A DNA stretch of 64,000 bases from Symbiodinium natans (GCA_905221605.1 CAJNDS010002396.1:196501-260500), one strand, 5' to 3'; shown: positions 19,701-30,859, counted from the stretch's first letter. Numbers and translations are program-made. The notes: a model not told the origin generated them from the letters alone.

Positions 19701-21035
19701 AGTTAGCGATGGCCATTTCCATTTAGGTTATAGTATCGTCAAGCCCCCGCATTATCACGCTAATTCTCACAATTCGTGTACCCCCCCCCCCTATGAATAC
19801 CCAAAGAATCATAAGAACATCCCCCTACCTCTACCCATACCCTGAAAAATCCAGATTCCCCATCATACATCCCCGATGCCCTATAAACAAAAATGGAAAT
19901 GGCCATATTCTAATGATTTGTAAGTAAGGTATATGCTATCCCAATACCCCCTAACATATCCAACATATTCCCCATCATCTATCCCATATCCCGGTCCAAC
20001 AACGCTCTTCCCTATCAACCTCCCCCTAGACCGTAGGGGCTTACCAGCACGGAAAAGGCCATCTGAAACGAGTTGTATATGTTTGAAAGGGTATCCCAGA
20101 CTCTGATCTCCGACGACCACCGCGACGACAGAGAAGACGACATCCCAGGAGCGCCTACTTGAGTTCAAATGAATGTGTTCTGAAGACGTAGTACTGCCTT
20201 CTCAGGTCTGGCGTGCTTTGTAAACGCATTCAGCCCATCAAGCATCTGGCTCTTATGGCGGGGCATCTCTGACCCGCATGCTTTGGTGCATGTTAGGAAT
20301 CGGAATAATGGTCAGATGCCAGCGTACCGCCACTGACCAAACATGAAGTGCCGCATGAGCCCAATGCTCACAAAGCTTAGAAATGTAGGCCGTCCCTGGT
20401 AGACTAAACGATGGAATACAAGAGCAAATTAAGGCAGAATATAACAAACAAAAACTGGAGATACGCAAACGATTAAACAAACAGTTTCCTAACAAATTTG
20501 TTGATGAAGAGGAACAGTAGAAGCACAACCCGATCCTGAACAACATAAGCCAGATATAGATACAGTACTTAATCACGTTCATCAGTTGCTAATGAACGAT
20601 GAGTTTCTCGAAGATTACTTTCTGCTATTTGGCAAACATAAAGACCGAATAATCGTTGAAATTCCTGTTGATGTTGCCAACCGAAAGCAACGACAACAGA
20701 CACCGAAAAGGCATCATATGCTTCACTATATAGGATAATGCATTCATAAATATAATGAAGTTATAATCCTTAGGCTATCACAAGTTATAACTTCATTATG
20801 GATCTTACTTACAAATCATTAGAAGATGGCCATTTCCATTTAGGTTTATCGGGTATCGGGGATGTATGATGGGGAATATGGATTTTCAAGGGGATGGGTA
20901 GAGGTAGGGGGATGTTCTTATGATTCTTTGGGTATTCATAGGGGGGGGGGGGGGGTACACGAATTGTGAAAATTAGGGTGATAATGCGGGGGCTTGACGA
21001 TACTATAACCTAAATGGAAATGGCCATCGCTAACT
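19701..21035. mobile_element. Terminal-inverted-repeat DNA transposon, degenerate
   Basis: Long terminal inverted repeats run from AGTTAGCGATGGCCATTTCC inward for about 228 bp at each end (19701-19928 and about 20808-21035) and match closely, differing by scattered bases and the length of an internal C/G run. AAAAC flanks both sides (19696-19700 and 21036-21040) and may be a 5-bp target duplication. Each terminal repeat is itself bounded by ATGGCCATTTCCATTTA and its reverse complement. The interior is AT-richer than its surroundings and holds only broken frames, so the element is probably non-autonomous. The superfamily is not assigned. Confidence 0.85.
20410..20750 (+). pseudogene. Broken reading frame inside the transposon
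   Basis: One frame reads EQIKAEYNKQKLEIRKRL and stops; another, open to 20731-20740, reads PDIDTVLNHVHQLLMNDEFL and FGKHKDRIIVEIPVDVANR. The two are offset, so the coding sequence is interrupted. The minus-strand frames at 19881-20168 and 20253-20582 are alternatives with weaker composition. No DDE motif could be placed. Confidence 0.35.
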
Positions 21036-21198
21036 AAAACCCCCTTCGCCTCATTTTGTTGTGGGGTTGTGGGGGCTTGCGGGCTGAAGGGTTTCAAGGA
21101 TTCCGAAAGAAGGCTTTGCTGGGCCAAGGTTTGGGGTGTCCCGAACCCTAAACTTTCCTAAGCCCTAAACTTTACTGTGCCCAATATTCCGCGCCGAG

Positions 21199-21286
21199 TT
21201 GGAGACCCCAAAGGTTTTAGAGCTTCAGACCTTTGCTCCTCCGTTGTCTTCAACAGTCGGAGAAGAACCCTCGCCATCGCTAGAGG
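21199..21286 (+). CDS. Exon, function unknown
   Basis: The frame reads LETPKVLELQTFAPPLSSTV, then GEEPSPSLEG, and ends at a GTTAGGG donor (21287). It is open upstream as LLCPIFRAE to about 21170, so the acceptor (GCCGAG or earlier) is uncertain. C-strand repeats are on the left, G-strand on the right. Confidence 0.5.
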
Positions 21287-21490
21287 GTTAGGGTTTTGGG
21301 TTCCCCATTTAAGATGCTGCAATGATGCAGGAGTACGATGCCTACATAAAGCAGATTCAAACAGACATGTACCCTACAAGCCCTGAAGTCCCCAGGCGCG
21401 CTGAAATCCCAAAACGATCCGACAAGATCCGCAACCCCTAACAACCCTCCCCGGAGAGCCCAAGAAGCGCATGGCCCATGTTTCAGGTGA

Positions 21491-21560
21491 AGATCCCCTA
21501 AACCCTCAGCCCTAAACCCTAAACCCTGAACCCTAAACCCTAAACCCTAAACCCTAAACT
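21491..21560. repeat. CCCTAAA array
   Basis: About nine heptamers, left partner of the pair that brackets the exon at 21583. Confidence 0.9.
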
Positions 21561-21582
21561 GCAATTTAAGCTATTCCTTTAG

Positions 21583-21670
21583 TAAGCATTGGGCCCTCTT
21601 CCGAGCCCCAAGAACCTGACAGCCGAGGCCTTTACCTGTCCGAAGAACAGCATCGTCGAAGCGCGTTGAA
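21583..21670 (+). CDS. Exon, function unknown
   Basis: A polypyrimidine acceptor (CTATTCCTTTAG) precedes SIGPSSEPQEPDSRGLYLSE, then EQHRRSAL, with a GT donor at 21671. It is bracketed by CCCTAAA at 21491-21560 and TTTAGGG at 21718-21790. Confidence 0.55.
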
Positions 21671-21717
21671 GTTTGGGGTCCTTTGGCACTACCCCAGGAA
21701 ACTGGAAACTCCTTAAG

Positions 21718-21790
21718 GTTTAGGGTTTAGGGTTTAGGGTTTAGGATTTAGGGTTTAGGGTTTAGGGTTTAGGGTTTAGGGTTTAGGGTT
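21718..21790. repeat. TTTAGGG array
   Basis: Ten consecutive G-strand units, right partner of the pair around the exon at 21583. Confidence 0.92.
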
Positions 21791-21799
21791 CACATGAGG

Positions 21800-22935
21800 G
21801 GGTTTCCTGGATATAGACTTCCGTGGCCCCGTTATTCTGGAGGCCGGCTCTCAAGAACCCTGCCTAAGTGAAAAATCAGCACATAGTGCAAAGGATTTAG
21901 GGTTTCTGTAGTCGCCTTGGGAATTGTGTGTGTGTTTAGTTATGGTGAAATAAGGCCCAAGTACACACGTTGTTCTTATAGGGTCAAGGTGTCGTCTGAC
22001 GTCAGCTGTCTGCTCTGCAGGTCCGAATCCTTGGTCCCTCAACACTGAACCTAATTCAGGTCTTAGGGGGTTTCAAAATTTCTTCTGAAATGGTTCGTGA
22101 ATACCTCCTTCTGCCAGGATCGATCCCCTGTGAGGGTTGTGGTAGGTTGGCAGGGTTCGCCGCGGCACCCAGACGAAATCTTCTGCGATGGCCTCGAAAA
22201 CCACCGTACCTGAGGCATGTCTGCATGGCTTCAGGGGTCTAACAGCCCTAAGCCCAAATCCCTCAACCCCAAACCCCAAGCCCCTCATCATTATTCTCAT
22301 GGGTTTAGGCGGCAGAGCTCCTGCAAGCAGGGTCCATTGAAGCACCAGGGTTTTGGGGCTTAGGGTTTAGAAGAGAGCTAGCTGACCATATGAAACTACG
22401 ACGATATAGCGCGTATGGTGGAGAAAGACGAGTCTCAGAGGGCTCGTCGGCCTAAAGTCCATATTGGGTCCAGGGTGCTGGGGAGCTTATAAGGCCTGTG
22501 GCCTGTCGTTGATGGTTTGCTGTGCAGGGCTCATGGTTGAACCTTCTATGGTCAGTTCTGGGGCACCCTAAGGAAGAGGGGCCGCCTTAAAACTAAGGGC
22601 CCCACCAAGGGACCAGAAAGTAGATGAAATCACCATATATAGAAGCTGGTAGAGGGTTTTCAAACGGCTTTTGATGACCGCAGAGTTATCCTCAGAGTTT
22701 TCGGTTTCCGAGGGCCTCGTCTCTTCGCCTCACCGGTCGATTTTTCACGGCGGGTGTTGGTTAGCATCCTCATCTCAAAGCTTGCAGTGAGGAGTCCGTG
22801 TAGCTCCAAGGAGCCACACTTCACAAGAGTTGCTCGCGACTCTACGGCTTCAGCGTCGTGAAGTTCCCCGGAATCGCCCCTAGGAACTCATCGAAGATTA
22901 GGCTTCGAAGGCTTAGAATCTTGGGGTTTAGAGGG
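21800..22935. other. No firm gene seen
   Basis: A frame at about 22750-22860 (VLVSILISKLAVRSPCSSKE) looks coding but has no clear splice sites. The minus-strand frame at 22073-22345 carries repeat-derived text. Confidence 0.3.
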
Positions 22936-22940
22936 CTTTA

Positions 22941-23178
22941 ACAACAAATTTTCATAGAAGTCATTCCAGGGACCTCGGTGACAGCCACAGAACCAGCTTT
23001 AAAGCTGACCATTGCTTCTGGCTATCTCTTGAATGTTATTATCGATTCGTTCTCCCGGGGCCATCGAAGCTCGAAAAAAATCGGGGCGGACGTTGGGAGT
23101 ACGAGACGTGTCACAAAGTATATACTCTTTGAACCGGACCCCATACATTACATGCTTAAACCCCCCCAACGCCCCTAA
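22941..23178 (+). CDS. Open frame of unknown function
   Basis: The frame is open from 22941 with IFIEVIPGTSVTATEP, ALKLTIASGYLLNVIIDSFS and TKYILFEPDPIHYMLK, ending in TAA within a poly(C)/CCCTAA context. Composition is protein-like and AT-richer than other exons. It could be an exon or an old mobile-element fragment. Confidence 0.35.
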
Positions 23179-23459
23179 CCCTAAACCCTAAAACCCTAAG
23201 CTCCCTAGACCCTCAACTCCCGAACCCTACACTTCCAACACGAAGCTTAACCTCCACGATGATGTTGAGCCTAACACACTTTGTAATCAAGAGCCCTATG
23301 CACCAAGACCCGAAGGCCCCCCCCGAATGGCTTGAAGCCTTGGCTGCTCTCAAGACTCCGCAACAGTCCTTCTTGGAGCTTCATGGGGAGATTTACAAGT
23401 AGGACGAATGTAAAAACTCCGATGGTCTTAGTATCTGGCGTTTATTCTCGTTAGGCTAT

Positions 23460-24061
23460 ACTAAGCCCAGTGCTGGCAGGGTTGAAGACTGTGTGCAAGG
23501 GCACTTAGGCGTGTAGGGGCTTGTTTACAGAGTTTTGGGTATGCATGCGCTAGGTCATTTAGGGCATGGAGGGCATAGAGGGCTCCCAACACACTCCCTT
23601 GTTGTTCGGGCGTTCGCTCGGCACCCGGGCTGTTCTCACCGCTGTGCTGCACAAACCTTCTCTCAAGCCTCGTGGCTGACTGTGTTTCGAGGGTCGAGGA
23701 CACTCATCTTCTGCCTGAGCTTCCGAGACGCCGAACCCTCAACTGTAAGATCTCCGAAGTGCACCGAAAGCTCTAAATCCCAAAGCCCTGGGTCCTTAAC
23801 AGCCTGGTTTGGTTTTTCGGCGTTGACTTCCCCAGGTTCAGGGTTCAGGAATGGGTGGTTGAGGATTTTATTGGCGAGGGTGTATACGGTTTGGGCAGCC
23901 CTCCTCTCGTTTCTTGCACTTGTCGGTGGCCTGGACCTGGCGGTTTGAGCCTGCGTCCACAACCTGAATATCCTAAGCCCTACAAAGTCCTCGGTAGGCC
24001 TTTCCCTATTGGATATCAGCTCTACAACCAGCCCCTTGAAGACTTTACACTTTACCTTCAA
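23460..24061 (-). CDS. Uncertain open frame(s), both strands
   Basis: A 132-codon minus-strand frame (23663-24061; contains VFKGLVVELISNRERPTEDF and VYTLANKILNHPFLNPEPGE) overlaps a 137-codon + frame (23535-23948). Neither has a recognised domain. The minus frame has the more ordinary composition, but its start is a TTG. At most one is real. Confidence 0.25.
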
Positions 24062-24362
24062 CTCCCAAGCCTGTAGTCCTCAAGGCTCAGGGTTAAGGTA
24101 AAGCCCTGCACCCCTACACCCTGAACAGCAAAAGGCGAGGATTTATTAAGTTGTATTCAAAAGTTCTTTAGCCAATCCCCATGAGAGCAGCGGATGCTCA
24201 TCGCAGATGGTCGCTTGCCCTTTGGGCCTCTGGTGTGCAGCCAGCTATTGTAGCGACTCGCTCAGGGAGCCTTTGCCAAGCGAACTCGCGGTGACCCAAG
24301 AGGTTCGACCCGAAACCACCTAAATTCAGAACGTTCGGCCCCAGCCCAAGCACACGATGGGC

Positions 24363-25210
24363 TTAGGGTTTAGGGTTTAGGGTTTAGGGTTAGGGTTTAG
24401 GGTTTTGGGTTTACACGTGATGGGTTTTTTTTGCGGGATCAAGGGGTGCGTGGCTTGCGGGGCCCATGCAGGTTCCAGGGCTTGGTTCTGTTGGGATGTC
24501 GGCAATAAAGGGGGTTTTTGGGCAGCTATTAGACTGGTACATACCTGTACTACTATAACTCCTATGTTAAGGGTAAGAAAGCCGGGCTGTCAGAGGGTTT
24601 AGAGGGCTTGCACGGCGAGGGCTCATTCGGGTCTAGGGTTTAGGGTTTCACAGGATTCGCAGGGTTTGGGAGTAGTTTGAGGTTTAGGTTAGGGGTTGAG
24701 GGTTTTTACAGCTTCAGGGCTTTGGGGCTGTAGTTCAAGCTTAGTTCCGTGGGTTACGGCTTAGAGGTTGATCGAGTTTCGATCTTTGGAGATGGATCGG
24801 GAGGGCTCGAAGCACACAGCAGCCACCCGAGCAGCCACAAGCACAACCTCCGCAGTATTGAGACCTCGCCTCACAGGAGGCGCTTTACCAAGCGATCCTC
24901 CATAGCTCAACCAAGATCCATCGTGAAGTCTAGGGTGCAGGTGTTTAGGCTTTAGGTTGCTCAAAAGGCCTCTAGATTCTAGATTGCCTGCTCAAACCGC
25001 CATCGCTGTACCGGCTGTGGAGTCAAGGCGTGAAATCATATGAGGGTTTCTGAAAATTAGGGGTGCCATTGTTGGGGGCCCCTTTAAATGGCATTCATAT
25101 GTGCAGATAATTGCAGGAGAGGCCTCCATCTTGGGAAAGGCCCAAAGATTGGGGCTCTTGAACCCTAAGCATGCATAAAGCCCAGATGTCTTGGCGACGG
25201 CTCTGTTCCC
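24363..25210. other. TTTAGGG copies and possible exon
   Basis: G-strand repeats occupy 24363-24410. At 24760-24950 a frame (VSIFGDGSGGLEAHSS, HRRRFTKRSSIAQPRS) looks coding, but its borders are not clear. Confidence 0.3.
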
Positions 25211-25214
25211 AAAG

Positions 25215-25535
25215 TCACAGGATGCTTTTCGCGATCAGGAAGCATTTTCTGTCGTCCCTTGCCTGAGCAAGGGCCTGGATGCCTTTCAGAATTTTAGCTT
25301 CAAAAACCTGGGAGTTGATGGAAGACTCAACTCCTGAATGAATCGTCCGAGGGTCCGCGTGTGCTGCAGTATACCATGTCACACTTCGACAGCGATTTGA
25401 CACCAGAGGCACGCAAAGGCTTCTCGGACTGGTGTTTCCATCATCCGCATGGCTGCCTATTGAAGCTCCAGTGAATCTTTCAGGGCTCCCTTGCCCTAGA
25501 AAGTTTAAACCGCAGTCGATTGCTTCAAGCCCCAT
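25215..25535 (-). CDS. Uncertain minus-strand frame
   Basis: A 106-codon frame free of repeats, with a helical C-terminal part (VFEAKILKGIQALAQARDD). No family recognised; could be chance. Confidence 0.25.
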   Translation of the reverse strand: MGLEAIDCGLNFLGQGSPERFTGASIGSHADDGNTSPRSLCVPLVSNRCRSVTWYTAAHADPRTIHSGVESSINSQVFEAKILKGIQALAQARDDRKCFLIAKSIL

Positions 25536-25997
25536 AATAAACCCTAAACCCTAAACCCTACACTCCAGAACTCCAAAAACCTAAGCTTGTCAACCCGAAG
25601 CTGCAGCGCATCTAACGGTAGTTGCAGGCCCTTAATATGGCCCCTTACCCCTAAACCCTAAACCCTAAACCCTAGACCCGAAACCCTAAACCCAAAGCGT
25701 GCAACAGGCAACCATGCTCATGGTGTTTTGCCCTTTGAGGCAGGATACAGGTGGCCCGAGGCCGACAGAGTCATGAGTGCGACACAGTAAGGCGGCTTCA
25801 GCTCTTGGGGCTCCCGGAAACCCCCCAAATCCCTGTGAGCTCGCACGAAAGGGTTGCAGGGTGAGAGTTTGCAAACCCTAAACCCTAAACCCTAAACCCT
25901 CAAGACAAAATAAACAGAAATTGTGGTATCATTCTGAATTTCCAAGTTATTTGTCTAAACAACTGACAAGCCTCCCCCTCTCCCCCTCGGACTTAAA

Positions 25998-26565
25998 CTG
26001 GGGGGAGAGGGGGAGAGGGAGAGAGGGAGAGAGGGAGAGAGTGAGAGAGGGAGAGAGGGAGAGAGGGAGAGAGGGAGAGAGGAGAGAGGGAGAGAGGGGG
26101 GAGAGGGAGAGAGGGAGGAGAGAGGGAGGAGAGGGTGAAGAGAGGGAGAGAGGGAGAGGGACAGAAGGGGGGGGGGGACAAAGGGATGGAGGGAGAGCGG
26201 GCCGAGAGGGAGAAGAGGAGAGAGGGAGAGAGGGAAGAGGAGGCGAGAGATGGGAGCGAGGGAGGGGGACGGGAGGGAGGGAGGGAGGGAGAGGGGAGAG
26301 GAGGGGGAGAGGGGGGAGAGGAGGGGGGGAAGAAGGGGGGAGAGGGAGAGGGGGAGAGGGGGGAGAGGGGCGGAGAGTGGGGAGAGTGGGGGAGAGGGGG
26401 GGAGAGGGGGAGAGAGAGGGCGAGAGAGGGAGAGAGAGAGAGAGAGAGAGAGACAGGGGGAGAGGGAGAGAGGGAGAGGGAGGGAGATGGAGGGAGATGG
26501 AGGGAGAGGGAGAGGGAGGGAGGGAGGGAGAAGAGGAGAGAGGGAGAGAGGGAGGGGGTCTCTCC
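25998..26565. repeat. Purine tract (GAGAGG)n, about 570 bp
   Basis: The + strand is almost exclusively G and A, with irregular GGGAGA units, and it ends next to a poly(C) run at 26571-26592. The long glutamate/arginine/glycine open frames on + and the serine/proline frames on - are products of this composition. Confidence 0.95.
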
Positions 26566-26599
26566 CCGCCTACCCCCCCCCCCCCCCCCCCGGTCCCCC

Positions 26600-27245
26600 C
26601 TCCCCCCTCCCCCCCTTTCCCCCAAAATCAAAACGTTTCGGTCAAAACGTCAAAACTTATTTGGGCCCAAACCCTATACAATTCTATAAACCCTAAACCT
26701 TAAACCCTAAACCCTAAGCCACAGACCCGAACCCCTAAAAACCCTCAACCTTGAGCTCAGGGTAGGAATCATGTACTACGCAGGTTGGGATCGGACGACT
26801 AATTACAGGCGGGAAGCATATTTTCAGCAAGGGCCTTCTCAATTAGAATGTGCCAGCGTTGTATGGTTTAGGGTTTTGGGTTTTGGCCTTAGTTACGGTT
26901 TAGGATGATTCTGTGAGATGCGATAATGTTGAGTCATCATTGAGGCTGTCGATGCTAGGCATTCCAATTCCTGGCCTCTTCGACGAGTTGCATGCAGCCA
27001 CGGGCCCTTTCTATACCTAGAGTCGGGTGACGAAGATACCCTCAATAACCGGCCAGGTACCTAGCATGCTCATTTTTGCGATATATACATCTACATATAT
27101 AGACTGAGAGAGGGAAAGAGATAGATATAGGTTGGTTACTCCAGGTCAATCCTTTAGACCTTCATCTTTCCCCTTCGCATGTGCGGGAGCCCGACGAAGT
27201 CCATGTGAGCGGAGCGGGCATGCATGCTTTGTCCCAGCACCGCAC
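26600..27245. other. No gene seen
   Basis: CCCTAAA copies at 26690-26720, then unique sequence with ATAT-type runs at 27080-27130. Confidence 0.4.
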
Positions 27246-27248
27246 AAA

Positions 27249-27376
27249 CCTTACTGGTTCTTAGTAGGAAATTCGGGAATTATGGGATCCCAGTATAATA
27301 AAGGGTCAAGCAAAGGGTTTAGGGTTCACGTGAAGGGTACCTACTTCCCGATCTTCCCTACTAAGAACTGGTAAGG
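27249..27376. mobile_element. Palindromic MITE-like element
   Basis: CCTTACTGGTTCTTAGTAGG at 27249 is answered by its near-complement CCTACTAAGAACTGGTAAGG at 27357-27376, giving about 22-bp arms around a 128-bp element that has picked up a TTTAGGG copy. No target duplication is obvious. Confidence 0.6.
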
Positions 27377-27399
27377 CAATCACACGTGTCGCCAGCTCT

Positions 27400-28060
27400 G
27401 AAGGCTCTCCTGCAGGCTTCACGCCGAGGGTCCGAACAGAAACGTGCTTAAACCCCTACACCCGAAACCCTAAACCCTGGCAAAATCCAGGGCTCTATTG
27501 TAAGAAGAATACAGCGAGAGTGGGACATCTTCACACATCCCCAAAGCCCTAAACCCCCCGTCAACATTTCTCAGCAACGCTGCTTTCTGTGCCATGACTC
27601 AAGACGAGCTCGGATGCCACACGGGAAGTCTCTTTGCTACTCCGCAACCCTTAAAACCTAAGCCCTCGAATCCCAAGGTTGCATGTGCGCTAAGGCCTAA
27701 ACCCAAAGCCTAAAGCCCTAAGCCCTAAGCCTTAAACCCTCAACCCTCAACCCTAACCCCCATAAACCTTAAACTCCTCTTAAACCCTAACCTACAAGCA
27801 TTGTAAGCTTGTTCCGACCCAGAGGCCGACGGAAACACTTGCTGTTGCTTGCTGCCCGGTAAGCGTTCGAAAGCCTAGGTTTAGGGTTTAGGGTTGAGGG
27901 TCTTAGGTTTTAGGGTTTAGGGTTCAGGGTTTATGGTTCAGGGTTTAGTGTTTAGGGTTTAGGGTTACAATTTCCCTTCGACTCCAACGACGGTACTTCA
28001 GGCCGAGAGTCATAAACAAAAGAAGACATAAAATATGTATGTATCAAAAGTAATGTATAT
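27400..28060. other. Telomere-like text on both strands
   Basis: C-strand copies at 27440-27790 and G-strand copies at 27880-27965; no exon with good support. Confidence 0.45.
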
Positions 28061-28089
28061 ATGTATGTATGTACGGATGTAAGAGAGAG

Positions 28090-28148
28090 AGATAGATATA
28101 TATATATATATACCCCCCTCCCCCCCCCCCCCCCCCCCCAAAGATTCC

Positions 28149-28193
<45 letters not shown>

Positions 28194-28235
28194 TTCCATA
28201 GATACATACATACATATATATATATATCTCTGTAG
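28090..28235. repeat. (TA)n - poly(C) - (TA)n compound repeat
   Basis: ATATATATAT runs flank two C tracts (about 28112-28139 and 28149-28190). The glycine-rich frames on the minus strand are artefacts. Confidence 0.9.
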
Positions 28236-28451
28236 ATGTACATGTATAGAATATGTCACATGATAGTTTCTAGGGGCTCAATGTGGGTTCCGACCAAGGT
28301 CATGTCTTATGTGTGGCCTTAGGATAAACAGCCCTAAAACCCAGCACCTTAGCCGTTGTCAGAGCTGTATTCTCCCTCATCTTTAGGGTAGCTGCTGTGT
28401 GGAAAGCGCTTGAGGGTTTAGGGTTCAGGTTTTATGTTCAGGGTTTAGGGT

Positions 28452-29114
28452 TTAGCGGAGAAAGAGTCCTGGAGGAGAAAGTAACCACCGCTGCTGGGCA
28501 GGGAAGAAAGGGTGCCAGGTAGAGCGGCCTGCTTCTGTGACTGCTGTGAGCACGTGGATACAGAAAATTGGAGCTCCCCGGGCTAAAGAGTCCCTACCAA
28601 AGCTCCCCTGAACATGGACGACGTAGGGCGTGGCTTCACATGGTACCTGGCACGTTGCATCAAGCTTAGTCCGTAAACACGAATAGACCACTGCGGTGCG
28701 TGCCTCGAGGCGTTGTTTGAATTCACGCAAAGGCATGCACCCCCAGCGGATGCCAGATCAAACTGAAGCCAACATCCATGCGAGCGAGATTCATCTGACA
28801 AGTGCTGCTTGCCCTCATGGCATGACATACTAAGTAGGTGCCAGCTCTATGCATAAATTGTGGAACCGTTTCTCATGCTGACCAAGGCAAAGGGCCCCTA
28901 TTGCCTTGATGGCTTTTGCCTCACCTCGGCCAGCAAATAGGGGGCAGGAATCTCGCAGCAGATGCAGTGTCGTCAAACCAACTATAGTTCTGCTGCAAAG
29001 CAACGCGTTAAGAAAAACAGGCAGGGCGTCGCCCGAGTCGTGTGGGCTGCAGTCGCCGGCGCCGCTTGATGCGTCTTCATTGGTAGCTCCTTTGCCTGAG
29101 CTGTCGCTTGCCAC
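28452..29114 (-). CDS. Possible minus-strand coding region, frame interrupted
   Basis: About 660 bp without telomere-like repeats holds two good minus-strand frames: 28830-29114 (contains LPVFLNALLCSRTIVGL and HLLRDSCPLFAGRGEAKAIK) and 28452-28736 (contains PYVVHVQGSFGRDSLARG). They lie in tandem but in different frames with a stop between, so either an intron or decay separates them. No family recognised. Confidence 0.35.
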
Positions 29115-29168
29115 ACAGTCACCACTTCCACCCTAAACCCTAAACCACACTCTTGCTCGCCATTTCAG

Positions 29169-29224
29169 GAGACTACACGCCTCGCAAACGAGGGAGCCCT
29201 CAAGCAACCTACGCCCCTAGGGGA
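29169..29224 (+). CDS. Candidate exon
   Basis: TTTCAG acceptor, ETTRLANEGALKQPTPLG, GT donor at 29225, with CCCTAAA just upstream. Confidence 0.4.
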
Positions 29225-29372
29225 GTACAGGCTATAGATTTTTCTGGGTCCAGCCTTGCGACATGTTGCCACTTCCCCTATATATCCCTTCAAGTTAAGG
29301 GGTAGTACAAGGAGCCTAACTCCCTGATTAAGTTTCTAAAGGCAATTCCGTTTGTCTACGCTCGACCTACAG

Positions 29373-29456
29373 GCTGCGGCTGCACTGACGGCGGCCGCTC
29401 GGAAACTGTCACTGCCTCGGGCACGGCTCGGAGTGCGAAACTTCGCTGCTACGGGG
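29373..29456 (+). CDS. Candidate Ala/Arg-rich exon
   Basis: ACCTACAG acceptor, 28 codons AAAALTAAARKLSLPRARLG then VRNFAATG, GT donor at 29457. Phase 0 at both ends. Composition resembles an organelle-targeting or linker segment; that is only inference. Confidence 0.4.
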
Positions 29457-29459
29457 GTT

Positions 29460-30745
29460 GTCTGCAACTAGGGTTTCGGAGGACGTGGAAGCTTTCAGTA
29501 AACAGTAGAAGAGCGTTGTGTAGAGCGATATTAGGGGTTTTGTGTCTTTTGTTGGCCTACATTGTTTCATTGTAGTAGCCGCGCCGAGGGTTCGAGTAGG
29601 ATGCTTCATTTGGTGTTTAGGCTGTTTAGGGCTTGATGTTTGTTTCACGTGGCGGCTTGTTTGATTTGATGATCGTGTAGCTTGAGGTTGAAACGATTGA
29701 GGGTTCTGGTCGCCACACCCTCAAGATTCTTATAATTTGCTGGGTCTATGGTGCAGGGCCTAGAGGGCGGTCGGCCCTGAAATCCTAAGCCCGAAGGACC
29801 CTCACAACAAACGACCCTCCCGAAAGCTAACCCTAAACCCCTAGGCTCTAAACCGTAAACCGGAATTCTGGTCATGTGTATCACGCTTCGGCTGCGGGAC
29901 TGTGGGATTACAGGTACGTTTAGGCTTTGGATGTTCGGGTTCCGGTCGGGGGCTTAGGCCCCTTACTAGTAGGGCTGGTGAAGCAGGTTGTCTTAAAGGG
30001 GCTCATGATACCGATGACAACCCTAGATGCTAAGCACCCTGAATAAACCTCAAGTCTCGCTGCATGATCACTTACAGGTTCAAGGGCAAGGGTTGTACGA
30101 TAGGGGCCTTAATAATTGCAATAGGGTTCTGGGGTTATTCTAGGGCCATATGGGGAATGTTACCAGCAATTCTTCCGACCCCTATATTAGGACTTGCCGC
30201 GGTTTAGCGTTTAGGGGGTCAGAAGACTGAGGCTGTGCAGGCAGTTTCTGCACACGCGGCAAGTGGAGGTACCGCATCTCACAGCCTAAAAGACCTGAAC
30301 TTTGAACTCAACTGGGAGTTTTCCCCCCAATAGCAGGATTCCCTTATACTAAGGACCCCAATACGGTTACCCCCCCATTTTCGGAAACCCCCCAACTCAA
30401 CTCAACCCACCAATCTCTTTGCCCTAAACTCCAAACCTCAACCTTTCCGAAGATCAACTTGTAGGGTCACCATCCCTGTCCAAGTTTTCCGATGTTTTTG
30501 AAGGGGAAAGCCTAAAGTCCAAACCCTAAACGCTAAACCCGAGCCAGAAACAGATTTGCGTATTGGCAGGGGATCGGCAATCGGTTCTCGGGCTTAGGGA
30601 TCCTAGGGTCTGTTCCTTTGTTAGGGATCCTAGGGTCTGTTCCTTTGTTCCCTGGTTGGGTTTAAGAAGATCAACAAATTTAGGAACATTGATCAATGGG
30701 TTTTAGGGGCAACCGGCCCACCGAGGTTGTTCCTAAGCCCTCGTA
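29460..30745. other. Repeats and unique sequence, no gene seen
   Basis: Contains an inverted copy of the TAGGGGTCGGAAT repeat that is itself hairpin-like (about 30100-30192), a second copy of the ACTAAGGACCCCAATA repeat (30348-30390) and a 27-bp perfect tandem duplication beginning TAGGGATCCTAGGGTCTG at about 30596 and 30623. Confidence 0.5.
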
Positions 30746-30859
30746 AACCTAAACCCTAAACCCTAAACCCTAAACCCTAAACCCTAAACCCTAAACCCTA
30801 AACCCTAAACCCTAAACCCTAAACCCTAAACCCTAAACCCTAAACCCTAAACCCTAAAC
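30746..30859. repeat. CCCTAAA array (about 16 perfect copies)
   Basis: One of the two longest uninterrupted C-strand arrays in the window; internal, not at a chromosome end. Confidence 0.97.

Noticed and set aside
25921-26703. 260-codon Glu/Arg/Gly frame and the 212-codon Ser/Pro frame opposite
   Set aside because: Pure product of the GA microsatellite; all frames are open because GA repeats contain few stops.
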